Part shown: in pieces, positions 27,622-37,060 of the stretch
Layout of the letters: each line of letters begins with the position of its first letter
Numbering within the stretch: position 1 is the first letter of the stretch
Position numbers and translations under genes: made by a program
The notes under the pieces: generated by a model
Seen by the model: the letters and a program-made list of their open reading frames with translations, nothing else
What the model was told of the DNA's origin: nothing
Database searches by the model: none
DNA from: Bacillus sp. DTU_2020_1000418_1_SI_GHA_SEK_038
GTDB taxonomy: Bacteria > Bacillota > Bacilli > Bacillales > Cytobacillaceae
Length of the DNA stretch: 64,000 nucleotides
NCBI RefSeq assembly: GCF_032341175.1
Contig: NZ_CP135435.1
Coordinates: 4,030,001 to 4,094,000 of the forward strand
Direction: 5' to 3'

Positions 27622-28482
27622 CTACTTAAAATGTTTCGTATGAGGGTCAAGAATATCACGCAATCCATCACCGAATAAATTTAAGGCTAACACTAAAGTG
27701 ATAATGGCTGAACCTGGGAAAACAGTCATCCACCATGCTTTTGTTATAACATTTTTACCATCATATAATATATTTCCTAAACTAGGATTTGGAGCTGGTA
27801 TACCTGCACCTAGGAAACTTAACATTGATTCTATTATTAAGGAAATGGCAAAAATAAAGGTTATCTGAACGATTAGTGGTGAAAGTGTGTTGGGTGCAAT
27901 ATGCAGCCATATGATCCTCCATGATCTTGCCCCCATTGACTTTAATGCTTCTATATAGGTTTGCTCACGGATGACTACTGCAGATGAACGGACAACCCTT
28001 GCAATCGATGGAAAAAAGACAATGGATAGTGCAATAATTACATTCATCAGTTGGGGGCCTAGCGCTGCTACAAGAGCTAATGCCAACAATACGGAAGGAA
28101 AAGCCATCAAGCCATCACAAATTCTCATTAATATATGATCCAATGTACGGTAATAGGAAGCATACAATCCTACGATTGTTCCTATGAGTCCAGAAATAAT
28201 GGCTACCGAAAATCCGACTAACATGGAGGCTCGTACCCCATATATAACCCTGCTGAAGACATCTCTTCCAAACGTATCCGTTCCAAACCAATGTTCCTTG
28301 CTTGGCGGTTGTAACCTGTTGACTGGATTCATTTCAAGGGGATCAAATAAAGTGAGTACTGGGCTAAAAAGAGACGCAAATAATGCGACAAAAATAATGA
28401 TACAACCTATGACTGTCATCCTGCTCTTTTTTATCCGCCGTATCATCATCTGTCTGCTTTCTTTTCTGACTATATCTGACAA
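27622..28482 (-). CDS. Peptide-type ABC permease (OppC-like), module 2
   Basis: The 286-residue permease starts at TTG (followed by TCAGATATAG), behind a G-rich ribosome site. GTDTFGRDVFSRVIYGVRAS is the subfamily signature and YIEALKSMGARSWRIIWLH is the EAA loop. Membrane helices are in the usual DppC order. It starts only 12 bases after the upstream permease gene. Confidence 0.93.
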   Translation of the reverse strand: MSDIVRKESRQMMIRRIKKSRMTVIGCIIIFVALFASLFSPVLTLFDPLEMNPVNRLQPPSKEHWFGTDTFGRDVFSRVIYGVRASMLVGFSVAIISGLIGTIVGLYASYYRTLDHILMRICDGLMAFPSVLLALALVAALGPQLMNVIIALSIVFFPSIARVVRSSAVVIREQTYIEALKSMGARSWRIIWLHIAPNTLSPLIVQITFIFAISLIIESMLSFLGAGIPAPNPSLGNILYDGKNVITKAWWMTVFPGSAIITLVLALNLFGDGLRDILDPHTKHFK

Positions 28483-28494
28483 AAGGATCCCCCC

Positions 28495-29445
28495 CTATTT
28501 CCGATTTAACCTTACTCTTGGGTCAACCACCCCGTATAGAAGGTCAATGATTAAATTGATAAATACATAAGCTATTGCAATAAGTAAGACGGAGCCTTGA
28601 ATTAATGTAAAATCTCTTCTTCCGATTGAATTGACAATTAACTGTCCTACCCCTGGAATGTTGAAAACAAATTCAACAACCACAGCACCAGCAAGCAACG
28701 TTGTAAAACTATGCCCGATAACCTCTAATATGGTGACAAACGCATTCCTTAGGGCGTGTTTATAAATAACAATGCTCTGGCTTAACCCTTTTGAGCGTGC
28801 CGTTTTAATAAAATTTTGCGATAATGTATCAAGCATCGATGATCTTGTCATACGGGTTATAAGTGCTGATTGCATAAATCCTAGAGCTACCGCAGGAAGG
28901 ACTAAATATTCTAAATGGGTGAAAAAGCCTGCAGACAAAGGTTTATACCCGGAAACAGGAAACCACCCTAAATTGACGGAAAACACCAAAATGAAAAATA
29001 GCCCTAAAAGGAAGCTTGGAATCGAAATCCCCAATAAAGCTGTACTCATCACAAATTGATCCGTTGCTTTCCCCCTCTTCCTCGAGGCCAAAACACCTGA
29101 TGGAATGGCAATGAGGATGGCGATAATCTGAGCAAAAATACTTAAGGATAATGTAGGACCCAAATGGGATAGAAAAACCTCACTAACTGGTTTGTTCATA
29201 AAGATCGAACTGCCTAAATCTCCCCGTACGACATCCAGAATCCAGAAAATAAACTGTTCAGGCAATGGGCGGTTAAGCCCGAGCTCCTCCCTGAGCGACT
29301 CTAATTGCTCAGGGGAAGCTTCAGAACCTAAAATAGTGGTTGCTGGATCACCGGGGGTTAAATGAATAATCGAAAATATCGCAATCGCAACTACGAGTAA
29401 TATAGGAATGATAGATACTAATCGTTTGAAAATATAAAGCATCAT
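28495..29445 (-). CDS. Peptide-type ABC permease (OppB-like), module 2
   Basis: The 316-residue permease has the N-terminal signature LVSIIPILLVVAIAIFSIIH and LTPGDPATTILGSEASPEQL, and the EAA loop FIKTARSKGLSQSIVIYKH. It is colinear with the DppB-like protein at 12636, including a shared VVDPRVRLNRK-type C-terminus. A GGGGGTGG ribosome site lies before the ATG pair. It follows the binding-protein gene by 25 bases. Confidence 0.93.
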   Translation of the reverse strand: MMLYIFKRLVSIIPILLVVAIAIFSIIHLTPGDPATTILGSEASPEQLESLREELGLNRPLPEQFIFWILDVVRGDLGSSIFMNKPVSEVFLSHLGPTLSLSIFAQIIAILIAIPSGVLASRKRGKATDQFVMSTALLGISIPSFLLGLFFILVFSVNLGWFPVSGYKPLSAGFFTHLEYLVLPAVALGFMQSALITRMTRSSMLDTLSQNFIKTARSKGLSQSIVIYKHALRNAFVTILEVIGHSFTTLLAGAVVVEFVFNIPGVGQLIVNSIGRRDFTLIQGSVLLIAIAYVFINLIIDLLYGVVDPRVRLNRK

Positions 29446-29470
29446 TTAAACCACCCCCTAGAGAATAGGA

Positions 29471-31042
29471 CTACTTTAACGAAATATTCCAAGGAATCAG
29501 CCCACTATTGAAAAATTGATAACCGCTTACATTTGAAGTCGTTGCATTAAACACCTGTCTGTTACTTGGCTTAATGACTGGAACATAATCATAAAAAGCA
29601 CTCTGCAGTTCTTCAGCAAGTTTCGTTGCTTCTTGCTGGTCCTTAGCATTTTGAATACCTGCTAATATTTCTTGGATTTCAGGACTATCTGTCCAACCAG
29701 CCCAGCTTGGATTAAAGAATAAATAATTTGTTGGAACAGGCTCCGTAGCTAAGTCCACAATATATAGGTCCCAATTACTTGGATCATTTCGATATTCTAA
29801 TAGAGTAGCAAACTCATATGTCTCCAATTCTACATTCATCCCTAATCCTTCCAACTGTTGCTGAAGACCAATGCCAGTAAAACGATGTGATTCAATATTA
29901 CTCGCTACAATCGTAATTTTTTCGCCATTGTATCCAGCTTCTGCTAGCAATTCCTTCGCTTTTTCTTGATTGTTCTGATTATAAAGCTCCTTTCCTGCAT
30001 CACTATACCAATTCACCTGTTCAGGAATACTTAGTGAATGATTGAGATCAAAGAATCTCTCCTCTGAATAAATCCCAATTGATAATGCATTCAGGTCTAA
30101 TCCTGCTAAAATCGCTTGTCTAGCTTTTTGGTTACTGAAAATCCCTTGCTTTTTATTGAATACAATAAAATCAGCACCCGCTTCATGTGTGTAAGTTGTT
30201 ACATTTTCATCCCCATCCAATTGGTCGAAATTATCAAATGGCAAGCTTTTCACAATATGGTATTCCCCTGTGATTACACTTGAAACACGTGTTGATGCAT
30301 CACCTACAAAATCTAATTTAATTTCATTAATCAGCGCTTCCTTTTTTCCAGCAAGACCATCTGCAGCTTCTTCACGTGCTTGATAGTCAGCAAATTTCTC
30401 TAAGTGGACGAATTGGTCAGAGACATATTCTTTCACCTTATATGGGCCAGTCCCTATGAATTCAGTTACTGCTCCTTCTCCTGCACCTTCAACAATTTCC
30501 TTAGGCATAATTCCAGGAAACTGTGCTGGAGAGGATAAAATATTTAAAGTCAGAAAGGAAGGTTTTTCTAATGTGAATACTATGGTATAGTCATCCTTTG
30601 CTTCAAATGTTCCCGGGCCTAAGATTCGTTCGGCGGTAGCATTCAGCTTTTTCCAGCGAGTCATCGAAGCAACGACATCTTCTGCCTTCATCTCTTTCCC
30701 GTTATGGAATTTGATCCCTTGTCTTAGATGAAAAGTATAGGTCTTCTGATCATCACTTACCTCCCATTTTTCGGCTAACATGGGCTGCGGCTCGAATTTG
30801 CTATTAAACGCTACTAAAGGTTCATAAACAGGTCTAGCGATTTCCATTGTCATATAGGACCCAGTAATATGTGTATCTAATGCTGGGGGAATACCTTGCA
30901 TGGCCACCTTTAATGTTTGCTCTGTAATTTCTTTTTCTTTTTCTTTTTCTTGGGAAACATCCGTTTTATCTGAACTACATGCAGCCATTGTCAATAGAGC
31001 AACAAGTAATAAACTCAGTAATCCAAGACCTCTTCGGGACAT
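29471..31042 (-). CDS. Solute-binding lipoprotein of module-2 ABC importer
   Basis: I start at the ATG at 31042 (MSRRGLGLLSLLLVALL), which follows GGGAGGGAGAAAT and gives a proper lipoprotein signal with the lipobox around Cys22 (TMAACSS). The upstream extension would place charged residues ahead of the signal. The 523-residue SBP family 5 protein has FHLRQGIKFHNGKEMKAEDV and EFIGTGPYKVKEYVSDQ. A run of alternating Lys/Glu (KEKEKEKE) follows the anchor as a spacer. It is paralogous to the module-1 protein at 17802. Confidence 0.93.
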   Translation of the reverse strand: MSRRGLGLLSLLLVALLTMAACSSDKTDVSQEKEKEKEITEQTLKVAMQGIPPALDTHITGSYMTMEIARPVYEPLVAFNSKFEPQPMLAEKWEVSDDQKTYTFHLRQGIKFHNGKEMKAEDVVASMTRWKKLNATAERILGPGTFEAKDDYTIVFTLEKPSFLTLNILSSPAQFPGIMPKEIVEGAGEGAVTEFIGTGPYKVKEYVSDQFVHLEKFADYQAREEAADGLAGKKEALINEIKLDFVGDASTRVSSVITGEYHIVKSLPFDNFDQLDGDENVTTYTHEAGADFIVFNKKQGIFSNQKARQAILAGLDLNALSIGIYSEERFFDLNHSLSIPEQVNWYSDAGKELYNQNNQEKAKELLAEAGYNGEKITIVASNIESHRFTGIGLQQQLEGLGMNVELETYEFATLLEYRNDPSNWDLYIVDLATEPVPTNYLFFNPSWAGWTDSPEIQEILAGIQNAKDQQEATKLAEELQSAFYDYVPVIKPSNRQVFNATTSNVSGYQFFNSGLIPWNISLK

Positions 31043-31116
31043 ATTTCTCCCTCCCATGTTAATATTTGGTTGAAAATTGAATACATTTTTTCTCATTAGA
31101 GAGTATCCTTAAGCCT

Positions 31117-32544
31117 TTACAACTTTCCTTCAGCCATCAATTGTTTCGTATTTGTAATGCTGAACTTTTCATCAGTAACGCTTTCAGTTACTTGTGTGGC
31201 CAATCGTTGACAGTCCTCCATAATTTCCTTTTCATTCACAGTTAAAAACTCACCGTTTAAGTACAATGTTTTTCCATCTACCATCACTCTTGCTACTTCA
31301 TGACCTCTTGCGGAATATACAAGATTTGGCACATGATTTCGCATCGGTTTTTTAATGACCGGCTGCATTGCTTTTGAAGTCAAATCAATAAACGTAATAT
31401 CTGCCTTCTTACCTTCTTCAAGCGAACCAACCTCATCTCCTATGCCGATTGCCTGTGCACCTTCAATTGTTGCCATTCGCAGAACTTTCCAAGCTGGCAT
31501 GACCTCTGCATCATTGTATTTAATTTTATTGAACAATGCGGTTAACTTCATTTCATTAATCATTTGATTGCAATTATTCCCAGGCGCTTGATCGGAGCCG
31601 AGTGCAGCTTTACCGCCAGCTTCAATAAAAGGCAATACAGGTGGAGCAATTCCTCGAATAATGCCAATACTCCCTGAACAAAGGACCATGGAGGCACCAC
31701 GTTTAGCTAAGAACCTAGCTTCTTCGTCTGTCGCATCTGTTAAATGTACAGCCAGGAGTGACTCATCTAAATAACCCAATTCATCAAGAAATGGAATGGA
31801 TCGGATATTATATCTTCCTACCATTTGCTTCGTTTCACGAATAGCCTGGGCGACATGCATATGAATCATCACATTTTTTTCTTTGGCGAGCTCCTTAACT
31901 TTCTTCAGAAGATCTACACCCATAAAATCCGGTCCCTGTGGTCCTAGTAAAGTTGTAATCCGGTTATTTTCTTTGCCATTCCATTTATCGATGAGCTCCA
32001 AGTTCTTCGCTAATGTCCGTTCCCCAATTGCAGGTTCGAATGGATACAGATCACCCTCTTCTAAGCCATCCAATACATCCGGCACCTCTCGAATAAATCC
32101 TGTCAGTCTAGCCCTGGTTCCAATTTTTTGATAGAATGGAGCAAGTTCATTTACAGTTGAACCATAGTCACCAAATGTTGTCGTACCCGCTGCCAAGGCT
32201 TCCAATATGTTCATCTTAGACCCGGCGATCTGAGCTTCATGTGTCAAAAAATGCTGATAGGGCCCTATCCCTTTATGCATCCATACATTATTATCTTGGG
32301 CAACTCCTCTTAAGACTGCCCAATGAGTATGCATATGAGCATCTATAAATCCAGGCAGAACCATCATATTCGTAGCATCGATGACTTCCCTGGCTGCAAA
32401 ATCTTTACGTAACTCTTCCGTAATCCCAACACCTATAATTTTTCCAGAATCGATAGCAACTGCCCCATCATCGATATACCCAACACCATCACCTTGCATT
32501 GTAAATAAGTCAGCATGAACAATCAGAGTATCAATCTTCAACAT
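31117..32544 (-). CDS. Amidohydrolase (TrzN/AtzA-SAH-deaminase subfamily), paralog 2
   Basis: The start is set at the ATG at 32544, six codons inside the longest frame, because AAAAGGAGAGAG precedes it. The 475-residue enzyme has metal ligands in FIDAHMHTHW (H70, H72), MHMHVAQ, AVHLTDA and GSDQAPGNNCN. It is the same length as the enzyme at 24093 and shares its unusual RGVAQD, YPFEPAIG and GPQGPDFM-type segments, so both probably act on related molecules. It heads the minus-strand run ahead of the binding protein; the 74-base gap makes co-transcription with the importer likely. Confidence 0.88.
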   Translation of the reverse strand: MLKIDTLIVHADLFTMQGDGVGYIDDGAVAIDSGKIIGVGITEELRKDFAAREVIDATNMMVLPGFIDAHMHTHWAVLRGVAQDNNVWMHKGIGPYQHFLTHEAQIAGSKMNILEALAAGTTTFGDYGSTVNELAPFYQKIGTRARLTGFIREVPDVLDGLEEGDLYPFEPAIGERTLAKNLELIDKWNGKENNRITTLLGPQGPDFMGVDLLKKVKELAKEKNVMIHMHVAQAIRETKQMVGRYNIRSIPFLDELGYLDESLLAVHLTDATDEEARFLAKRGASMVLCSGSIGIIRGIAPPVLPFIEAGGKAALGSDQAPGNNCNQMINEMKLTALFNKIKYNDAEVMPAWKVLRMATIEGAQAIGIGDEVGSLEEGKKADITFIDLTSKAMQPVIKKPMRNHVPNLVYSARGHEVARVMVDGKTLYLNGEFLTVNEKEIMEDCQRLATQVTESVTDEKFSITNTKQLMAEGKL

Positions 32545-32670
32545 TTCTCTCTCCTTTTCCATCGTTTCACTAGATTTGTATTGATCGTAGTAGCAAAAAA
32601 TACAAAGTAATTAATTACTTTCAAAATATTCAATCTATTATAATCAAAAAAATAGTTTGCTTTCATATAA

Positions 32671-33654
32671 CTATAAAATGACCTCGATACCCACTCCTTC
32701 CTCTTTTGCCTTTCGATACACTCCTAATGCAACAATAAGATCAAAATATGCAGCACCAACAGATTTGAAAAATGTTATTTCCTCTGATGAGTCCCTTTGT
32801 AACTCATCATTTATCAAAGTGTCGCTAAGTTCGGCGAACACATCAGAAAAACTCCAGTCACTTACTTGATTAGCGAAGATAAGCTCTCCCTCTTCTTCCT
32901 TTACACCTTCAAGGTCATCCACAATGATTTTCGAACTACGATGGACGGTTTCCAAATCTACCTCCCTCATGGATGGTAAATATGAACCAATCCCATTGAT
33001 ATGTGTTCCCGGTTTCAGAAGCTTCCCATTAAAAACAGGATCATTTGACCTCGTACTGCAGCATATAATATCAGCTGTTTCAACAAGCTCATCCACATTA
33101 TGTTCAATCGAAATATCTAGCATAACCCCAAAGTCTATCAGTCTTTCTTCGAATTCCTCCGCCTTTTTCCGAGTCTTATTGTACAGCATTATCTTTTTTA
33201 TTTCCCTTACTTGCAATACTCCTAAAACCTGTTCAAATGCCATTGCACCTGTCCCAATTACACCTAAAACGCTTGAATTAAGCCTTGAGAATTTACTAGT
33301 TGCAATCCCGCTAAGTGCCCCCGTTCGCAACCTAGTTAAATAGGAAGCATTCATTAAACAAATATGCTCTCCCGTACTCGCATCTGTAAGCAATAATACC
33401 CCTTGTGTTGTTGGTCTTTCCTGAGAAGGATTATTGGGAAAGATGGATACTATTTTAATAGAAACAACTTCCTGCGTGCGATTCGCACTGGGCATATACA
33501 AAGCTGAAGCTTCGTACTTTGGAAAAGTAAGAACAGTTCGTTGCGGATTTTCAATTTGGTTTGTATTTTTTAAAAATAGATTATCCTTTAAGTCTTTAAT
33601 CGCGTCATTCATATGGTAGATATTTTTTATTGTGTTTTCATCTAGAATTAGCAC
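32671..33654 (-). CDS. Ornithine cyclodeaminase / mu-crystallin family protein
   Basis: The 327-residue protein has the family layout: an N-terminal substrate domain, then a Rossmann domain with LGVIGTGAMAFEQVLGVLQV (about residues 127-146), the IMLYNKTRKKAEEF segment that binds the adenine ribose, and CCSTRSNDPVFNG. Members act on ornithine, alanine, lysine-derived imines or Delta1-pyrroline-2-carboxylate with NAD(P)H. It starts at GTG behind AAAGGGGGATC. It is divergent from the module-3 regulator at 33859 and upstream of the amidohydrolase at 31117, pointing to imine or amino acid processing of the hydrolysis product. Substrate not readable from the sequence. Confidence 0.87.
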   Translation of the reverse strand: MLILDENTIKNIYHMNDAIKDLKDNLFLKNTNQIENPQRTVLTFPKYEASALYMPSANRTQEVVSIKIVSIFPNNPSQERPTTQGVLLLTDASTGEHICLMNASYLTRLRTGALSGIATSKFSRLNSSVLGVIGTGAMAFEQVLGVLQVREIKKIMLYNKTRKKAEEFEERLIDFGVMLDISIEHNVDELVETADIICCSTRSNDPVFNGKLLKPGTHINGIGSYLPSMREVDLETVHRSSKIIVDDLEGVKEEEGELIFANQVSDWSFSDVFAELSDTLINDELQRDSSEEITFFKSVGAAYFDLIVALGVYRKAKEEGVGIEVIL

Positions 33655-33858
33655 GAAACCATAGATCCCCCTTTCAACCTATTTCGAATTTCATAAGAAT
33701 AATAGGTTGTTATATTGTATTAGCTATAACCGATAATATTCTTTAATTTTTTAAGTAATATTTAAATTTTTTATTTAGAGGCTGATGAATATTTAAACGG
33801 TACTTAAATATATATGTTTAATATCCTAGCTTTAATCATAGAAAGGAAATGAATCTCG

Positions 33859-34413
33859 ATGTATGAAAACTTAGGAAGTAAAATCAAGGAGCTTAGGAAG
33901 GATAAAAGGCTCACCTTAAAACAAATCGCTGAAAAGACAAATCTCTCCATAAGCTTTCTATCACAACTGGAACATGGTAAAACATCAGCTACCCTAGAAT
34001 CGTTGAAAAAAATCTCTGAATCTTTAGATGTATATCCGAGCTACTTTTTTTCAAAACCGGAAACAAAATCGAATTCCAATATTGTTCGAAATATAATGAA
34101 TGAAAATGACTTGCAGGAAAATAAGTTTATTTATCGAGATTTATCAGGCAGAATGGAAAGACCGCTCTTCTATCCGAACTTAATCATTCTAAACCCAGGC
34201 GATAATTCAGGGAAAAACTTTTCCCATCAAGGGCAGGAGTTTCTCTATATTTTGGAGGGGATATTAACAGTCCTAATTGATGATAACGAATACGTATTGA
34301 AACCCTATGATTGTATTTTCATAGATTCAGCAAGGCCGCACTATTGGTTAAATAAAACCGAAAAATCGGTTAAGTTTTTGTGCATTTCATCTTCAGAGCG
34401 TTTTAATAGCTAA
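33859..34413 (+). CDS. XRE-family regulator with C-terminal cupin (module 3)
   Basis: The 184-residue regulator has the XRE domain at about residues 8-62 (KRLTLKQIAEKTNLSISFLS) and a cupin at about 105-180 (HQGQEFLYILEGILTVLIDD, SARPHYWLN). It is closest in style to the regulator at 10001 (both have SFLSQ, then EFVYVLEG/EFLYILEG). GAAAGGAAATGA precedes the ATG. It lies divergent to the cyclodeaminase-like gene and 17 bases ahead of an MFS gene, so it may control both sides. The gap to 33654 is A/T-rich, with TAAGTAATATTTAAA and TACTTAAATATATA as possible operator halves. Confidence 0.9.
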   Translation: MYENLGSKIKELRKDKRLTLKQIAEKTNLSISFLSQLEHGKTSATLESLKKISESLDVYPSYFFSKPETKSNSNIVRNIMNENDLQENKFIYRDLSGRMERPLFYPNLIILNPGDNSGKNFSHQGQEFLYILEGILTVLIDDNEYVLKPYDCIFIDSARPHYWLNKTEKSVKFLCISSSERFNS

Positions 34414-34430
34414 TAGAGGAGAGAACACGT

Positions 34431-35597
34431 GTGGCCAAAGAGGAGTCACTGTTATCACTTAAATTGCATTTGTTTATTTTTAATGCAACAAACACCATTA
34501 TTATTAGCTTTTTACCAATATACTTGAAATATAAGGGATTGATGAGCACAGAAATTGGATGGGTGCTTGCCACTGGACTACTTGCATCCATCTTTTCACA
34601 AGTATTTTGGGGATATATAAGTGATAAATATAAAGTTGTAAAACGAATACTCTTGATTTGTACGTATGGCTTTCTGGTAAGCAGTTTCATATTCTTTCAA
34701 TTGACTGACGTGGTAGCTATTCTTATGGTCGGGGCAGTATTCTACTTTTTTTCAACCCCTATTGGAGCACTTATAGACAGCCTTGCCCAGCGGAAAGCAA
34801 TTAAAAATGGTGTGTCATTCGGCTCAATCCGAACTTGGGGGTCCATTGGTTTTGCAGCTTCATCACTTATTGTTGGAAAAATACTAGCCTTGATCGGTAT
34901 TCAACATTTAATATGGCCGTTTCTGTTCCTTGGATTCATGACGCTTTTTTCGACATATAGGCTAAAGGATGTAAAAGCAGCAACCGATAAGGTTCGGTTA
35001 CACAATGTTCAACAGCTTATCAAAAATAAACCTTTATTAATCTTTTTACTGCTAATTCTTTTATTATCAATTTCACATCGAACAAATGACAATTTTATTA
35101 GCTTATACATTATTCAACTCGGTGGCAGTGAAAATCTAGTGGGTATATCATGGTTTATTGCTGTTTTAAGTGATGCGATCATTTTTGCATTTGCTGGTTT
35201 TTGGTATAAAAAATACCACCCTATGCTTTTTATTATCGTTGCCGGGGTACTATATAGTTTACGATGGTTCACATATAGCATTATTAATGAGCCTATACTT
35301 ATAGTTTCATTACAATTCTTAAATGGATTGACATTTGCCTGTTTCTATATTGCAGCATTTGACTACATTTCTCGTCTAATTCCAAGCATACTTAAATCGA
35401 CCGGCCATCTACTTTTTTATGCGATCTTTTTTGGATTATCGGGTATCATTGGATCTATTTTGGGTGGTATACTGTTTGATACTTTTGGGGGTGGCACCCT
35501 CTATTTTGTGATGGGTTGTTTGGCCTTGGTTGGGACTACTTTAACAACAGTCCATTATACTCCCTCATTCAGGAAGAATATTGAATCCGGTATCTAA
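34431..35597 (+). CDS. MFS transporter
   Basis: The 388-residue, roughly 12-helix carrier starts at GTG behind TAGAGGAGAG. It shows the MFS cytoplasmic loop between helices 2 and 3 (WGYISDKYKVVKRILL) and a GSIRTWGSIGFAASSL segment typical of the MFS_1-like group related to nucleoside and phenylpropionate permeases. It is co-transcribed with the regulator at 33859. Uptake of a small metabolite is likely; a substrate cannot be named. A terminator follows about 70 bases downstream. Confidence 0.85.
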   Translation: MAKEESLLSLKLHLFIFNATNTIIISFLPIYLKYKGLMSTEIGWVLATGLLASIFSQVFWGYISDKYKVVKRILLICTYGFLVSSFIFFQLTDVVAILMVGAVFYFFSTPIGALIDSLAQRKAIKNGVSFGSIRTWGSIGFAASSLIVGKILALIGIQHLIWPFLFLGFMTLFSTYRLKDVKAATDKVRLHNVQQLIKNKPLLIFLLLILLLSISHRTNDNFISLYIIQLGGSENLVGISWFIAVLSDAIIFAFAGFWYKKYHPMLFIIVAGVLYSLRWFTYSIINEPILIVSLQFLNGLTFACFYIAAFDYISRLIPSILKSTGHLLFYAIFFGLSGIIGSILGGILFDTFGGGTLYFVMGCLALVGTTLTTVHYTPSFRKNIESGI

Positions 35598-35668
35598 CAG
35601 TTGTAAGCTTATAACCCATTATCCGAGGGATATTCAGTCTTTGACTGTAGTGTGTGTGGAAAATAAAA

Positions 35669-35715
35669 AGAGGTAACTGCCCTATAGATTAGTGAAGGGG
35701 TTACCTCTGTCTTTT
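35669..35715 (+). terminator. Terminator after the MFS gene
   Basis: AGAGGTAAC and GTTACCTCT form a perfect 9-bp stem, followed by GTCTTTTAATTT. Confidence 0.75.
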
Positions 35716-35870
35716 AATTTCAATAATCAACTTTTGTTTTTATGTAGAAGACGAAATTTAAAATCTTAAGCGGACAATGGATCAGCTATTGTTATTAAAT
35801 GAGCCTAATTTAATGTCTAAGTGGATGATGTCCATAAGACTCATATAAAAACCTAGTGTACGGGACAGCA

Positions 35871-36066
35871 TCCAGTTTAACAACACATACAGAAATGCTT
35901 TGTATAAAAGTAGGCACCTTTGCCCTTACAACCTGATGGATACCCGTCTAACATCTTACACTCAGAATGTTGTATCTTGAAAGCAAAGCCCGCTACTATG
36001 TTAGGGATTATTCGCCCCCTGAAGCGGGCAGCCAAATACCTTAGCAGAACCCACTCTATACCCAAG
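35871..36066 (-). other. Structured, probably non-coding segment of unknown identity
   Basis: On the minus strand GCCCGCT and AGCGGGC enclose about 30 bases including GGGCGAATAATCCC, a hairpin within a hairpin; AACATTCTG and a nearby AAGATGTT form a second. The frame across it (62 codons, MGIEWVLLRYLAARFRG) has no ribosome site. G+C content is higher than the flanks. It may be a small RNA or the leftover end of a mobile element. A partial family A sequence (CTTAAGCGGACAATGGATC) lies beside it at 35768. Confidence 0.4.
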
Positions 36067-36071
36067 CCCCA

Positions 36072-36764
36072 CTAAATTTTATTTTTAATAACAACTTCCG
36101 TGACAATCAGATTTTTTCGAAGTTTAGCGTTATCAATGATTATATCTGCTATATCATCTGGATCCATCAAGTCCTTCATTTTCTCTTCTGTTAAAATGCC
36201 CTCCCAGAAAGGTGATTTCATTCCGCCCATATAGGCACCGAACACCCGAATGCCCGTGTCATTTAGTTCGAGGGCAAGGCTCTCTGTGAATCCGCGCACA
36301 CCGAATTTACTCGCACAATAAACGGACTCAGTGACTTTTCCTTCAATTCCAGCCGTTGACACAACATTTACAATAATGCCTTGATTACGCTCTTTCATAC
36401 TTGGCAGGACTTCTTGTGTGCAAAAAATCGTTCCCTTTAAATTAATATCAATCATGCCATGCACATGTTCTTCTGATAAATTTTCCGCCAAATCAAATAC
36501 ACCGAGTCCAGCATTATTGATTAATAAATCAATGGGCCCCACTTCTTCCTTTATGGACCACATCACCTTTTCTACCGAACTTTTGGACGTAACATCCAAC
36601 TCGTAAATAGAGTAGCTGTTAGTTAATTGTTTAGCTGTTTCCTCAAGTTTTGAAGCCCTTCTTCCTATTAAACATACATGGCAGCCCATAGTAGAATATT
36701 TTTTAGCGAGAGAAGCACCTAGTCCGCTGCCAGCACCTGTAATAACAACAACTTTTAGATCCAA
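36072..36764 (-). CDS. Short-chain dehydrogenase/reductase
   Basis: The 230-residue classical SDR starts at TTG behind AGGAGGATAAGC. The cofactor motif is TGAGSGLGASLAKK (about residues 8-21), with IGRRASKLEE favouring NADP through its arginines; NNAGLG is the structural NAG motif, and VVSTAGIEG and YCASKFG give the catalytic serine, tyrosine and lysine. It reduces or oxidises a carbonyl/alcohol on a small substrate. It stands alone on the minus strand between modules 3 and 4, next to a peptidase remnant, and no pathway can be assigned. Confidence 0.9.
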   Translation of the reverse strand: MDLKVVVITGAGSGLGASLAKKYSTMGCHVCLIGRRASKLEETAKQLTNSYSIYELDVTSKSSVEKVMWSIKEEVGPIDLLINNAGLGVFDLAENLSEEHVHGMIDINLKGTIFCTQEVLPSMKERNQGIIVNVVSTAGIEGKVTESVYCASKFGVRGFTESLALELNDTGIRVFGAYMGGMKSPFWEGILTEEKMKDLMDPDDIADIIIDNAKLRKNLIVTEVVIKNKI

Positions 36765-36778
36765 AGCTTATCCTCCTT

Positions 36779-37060
36779 CTATTTTTCTCCGTCAGAATCC
36801 AAGGCGCCATTAGCACACTCTTGAACCCCTAGATAATCAATGGCTAGGGCAATATAATATTGAATGGAGTCGAGGTATTTTTGAATTTCAACCCATTCAT
36901 CACGCTGGTGGGCTTATTTAAGTTCTCCCGGTCCATAAATTAAAATAGGAACTTTAGGCAGGTGTGCCTTGTAAATTCTGTATAATAGTTTACCCCGCCC
37001 GGCTTTAATATTTCCTTACACTCCAATTTTTGAGCTATTTGAATCTCTAACTTTAATTAT
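36779..37060 (-). pseudogene. C-terminal remnant of an M20 peptidase/deacylase
   Basis: Reading the minus strand gives LEIQIAQKLECKEILKPGGV, NYYTEFT, a frame change, then LPKVPILIYGPGELK, an in-frame TAA, and AHQRDEWVEIQKYLDSIQYY followed by IALAIDYLG before TAG. This matches the closing part of ArgE/DapE-type M20 enzymes, where the glycine-rich GPG and the AHQ.(D/N)E metal-binding motif are adjacent. At least one frameshift and one stop show the gene is dead, and the N-terminal two-thirds are gone. It adds a fifth hydrolase to the island's history. Confidence 0.75.

Noticed and set aside
35877..36065. 62-codon frame in the structured segment
   Set aside because: No ribosome site, and base pairing explains the sequence better than coding.
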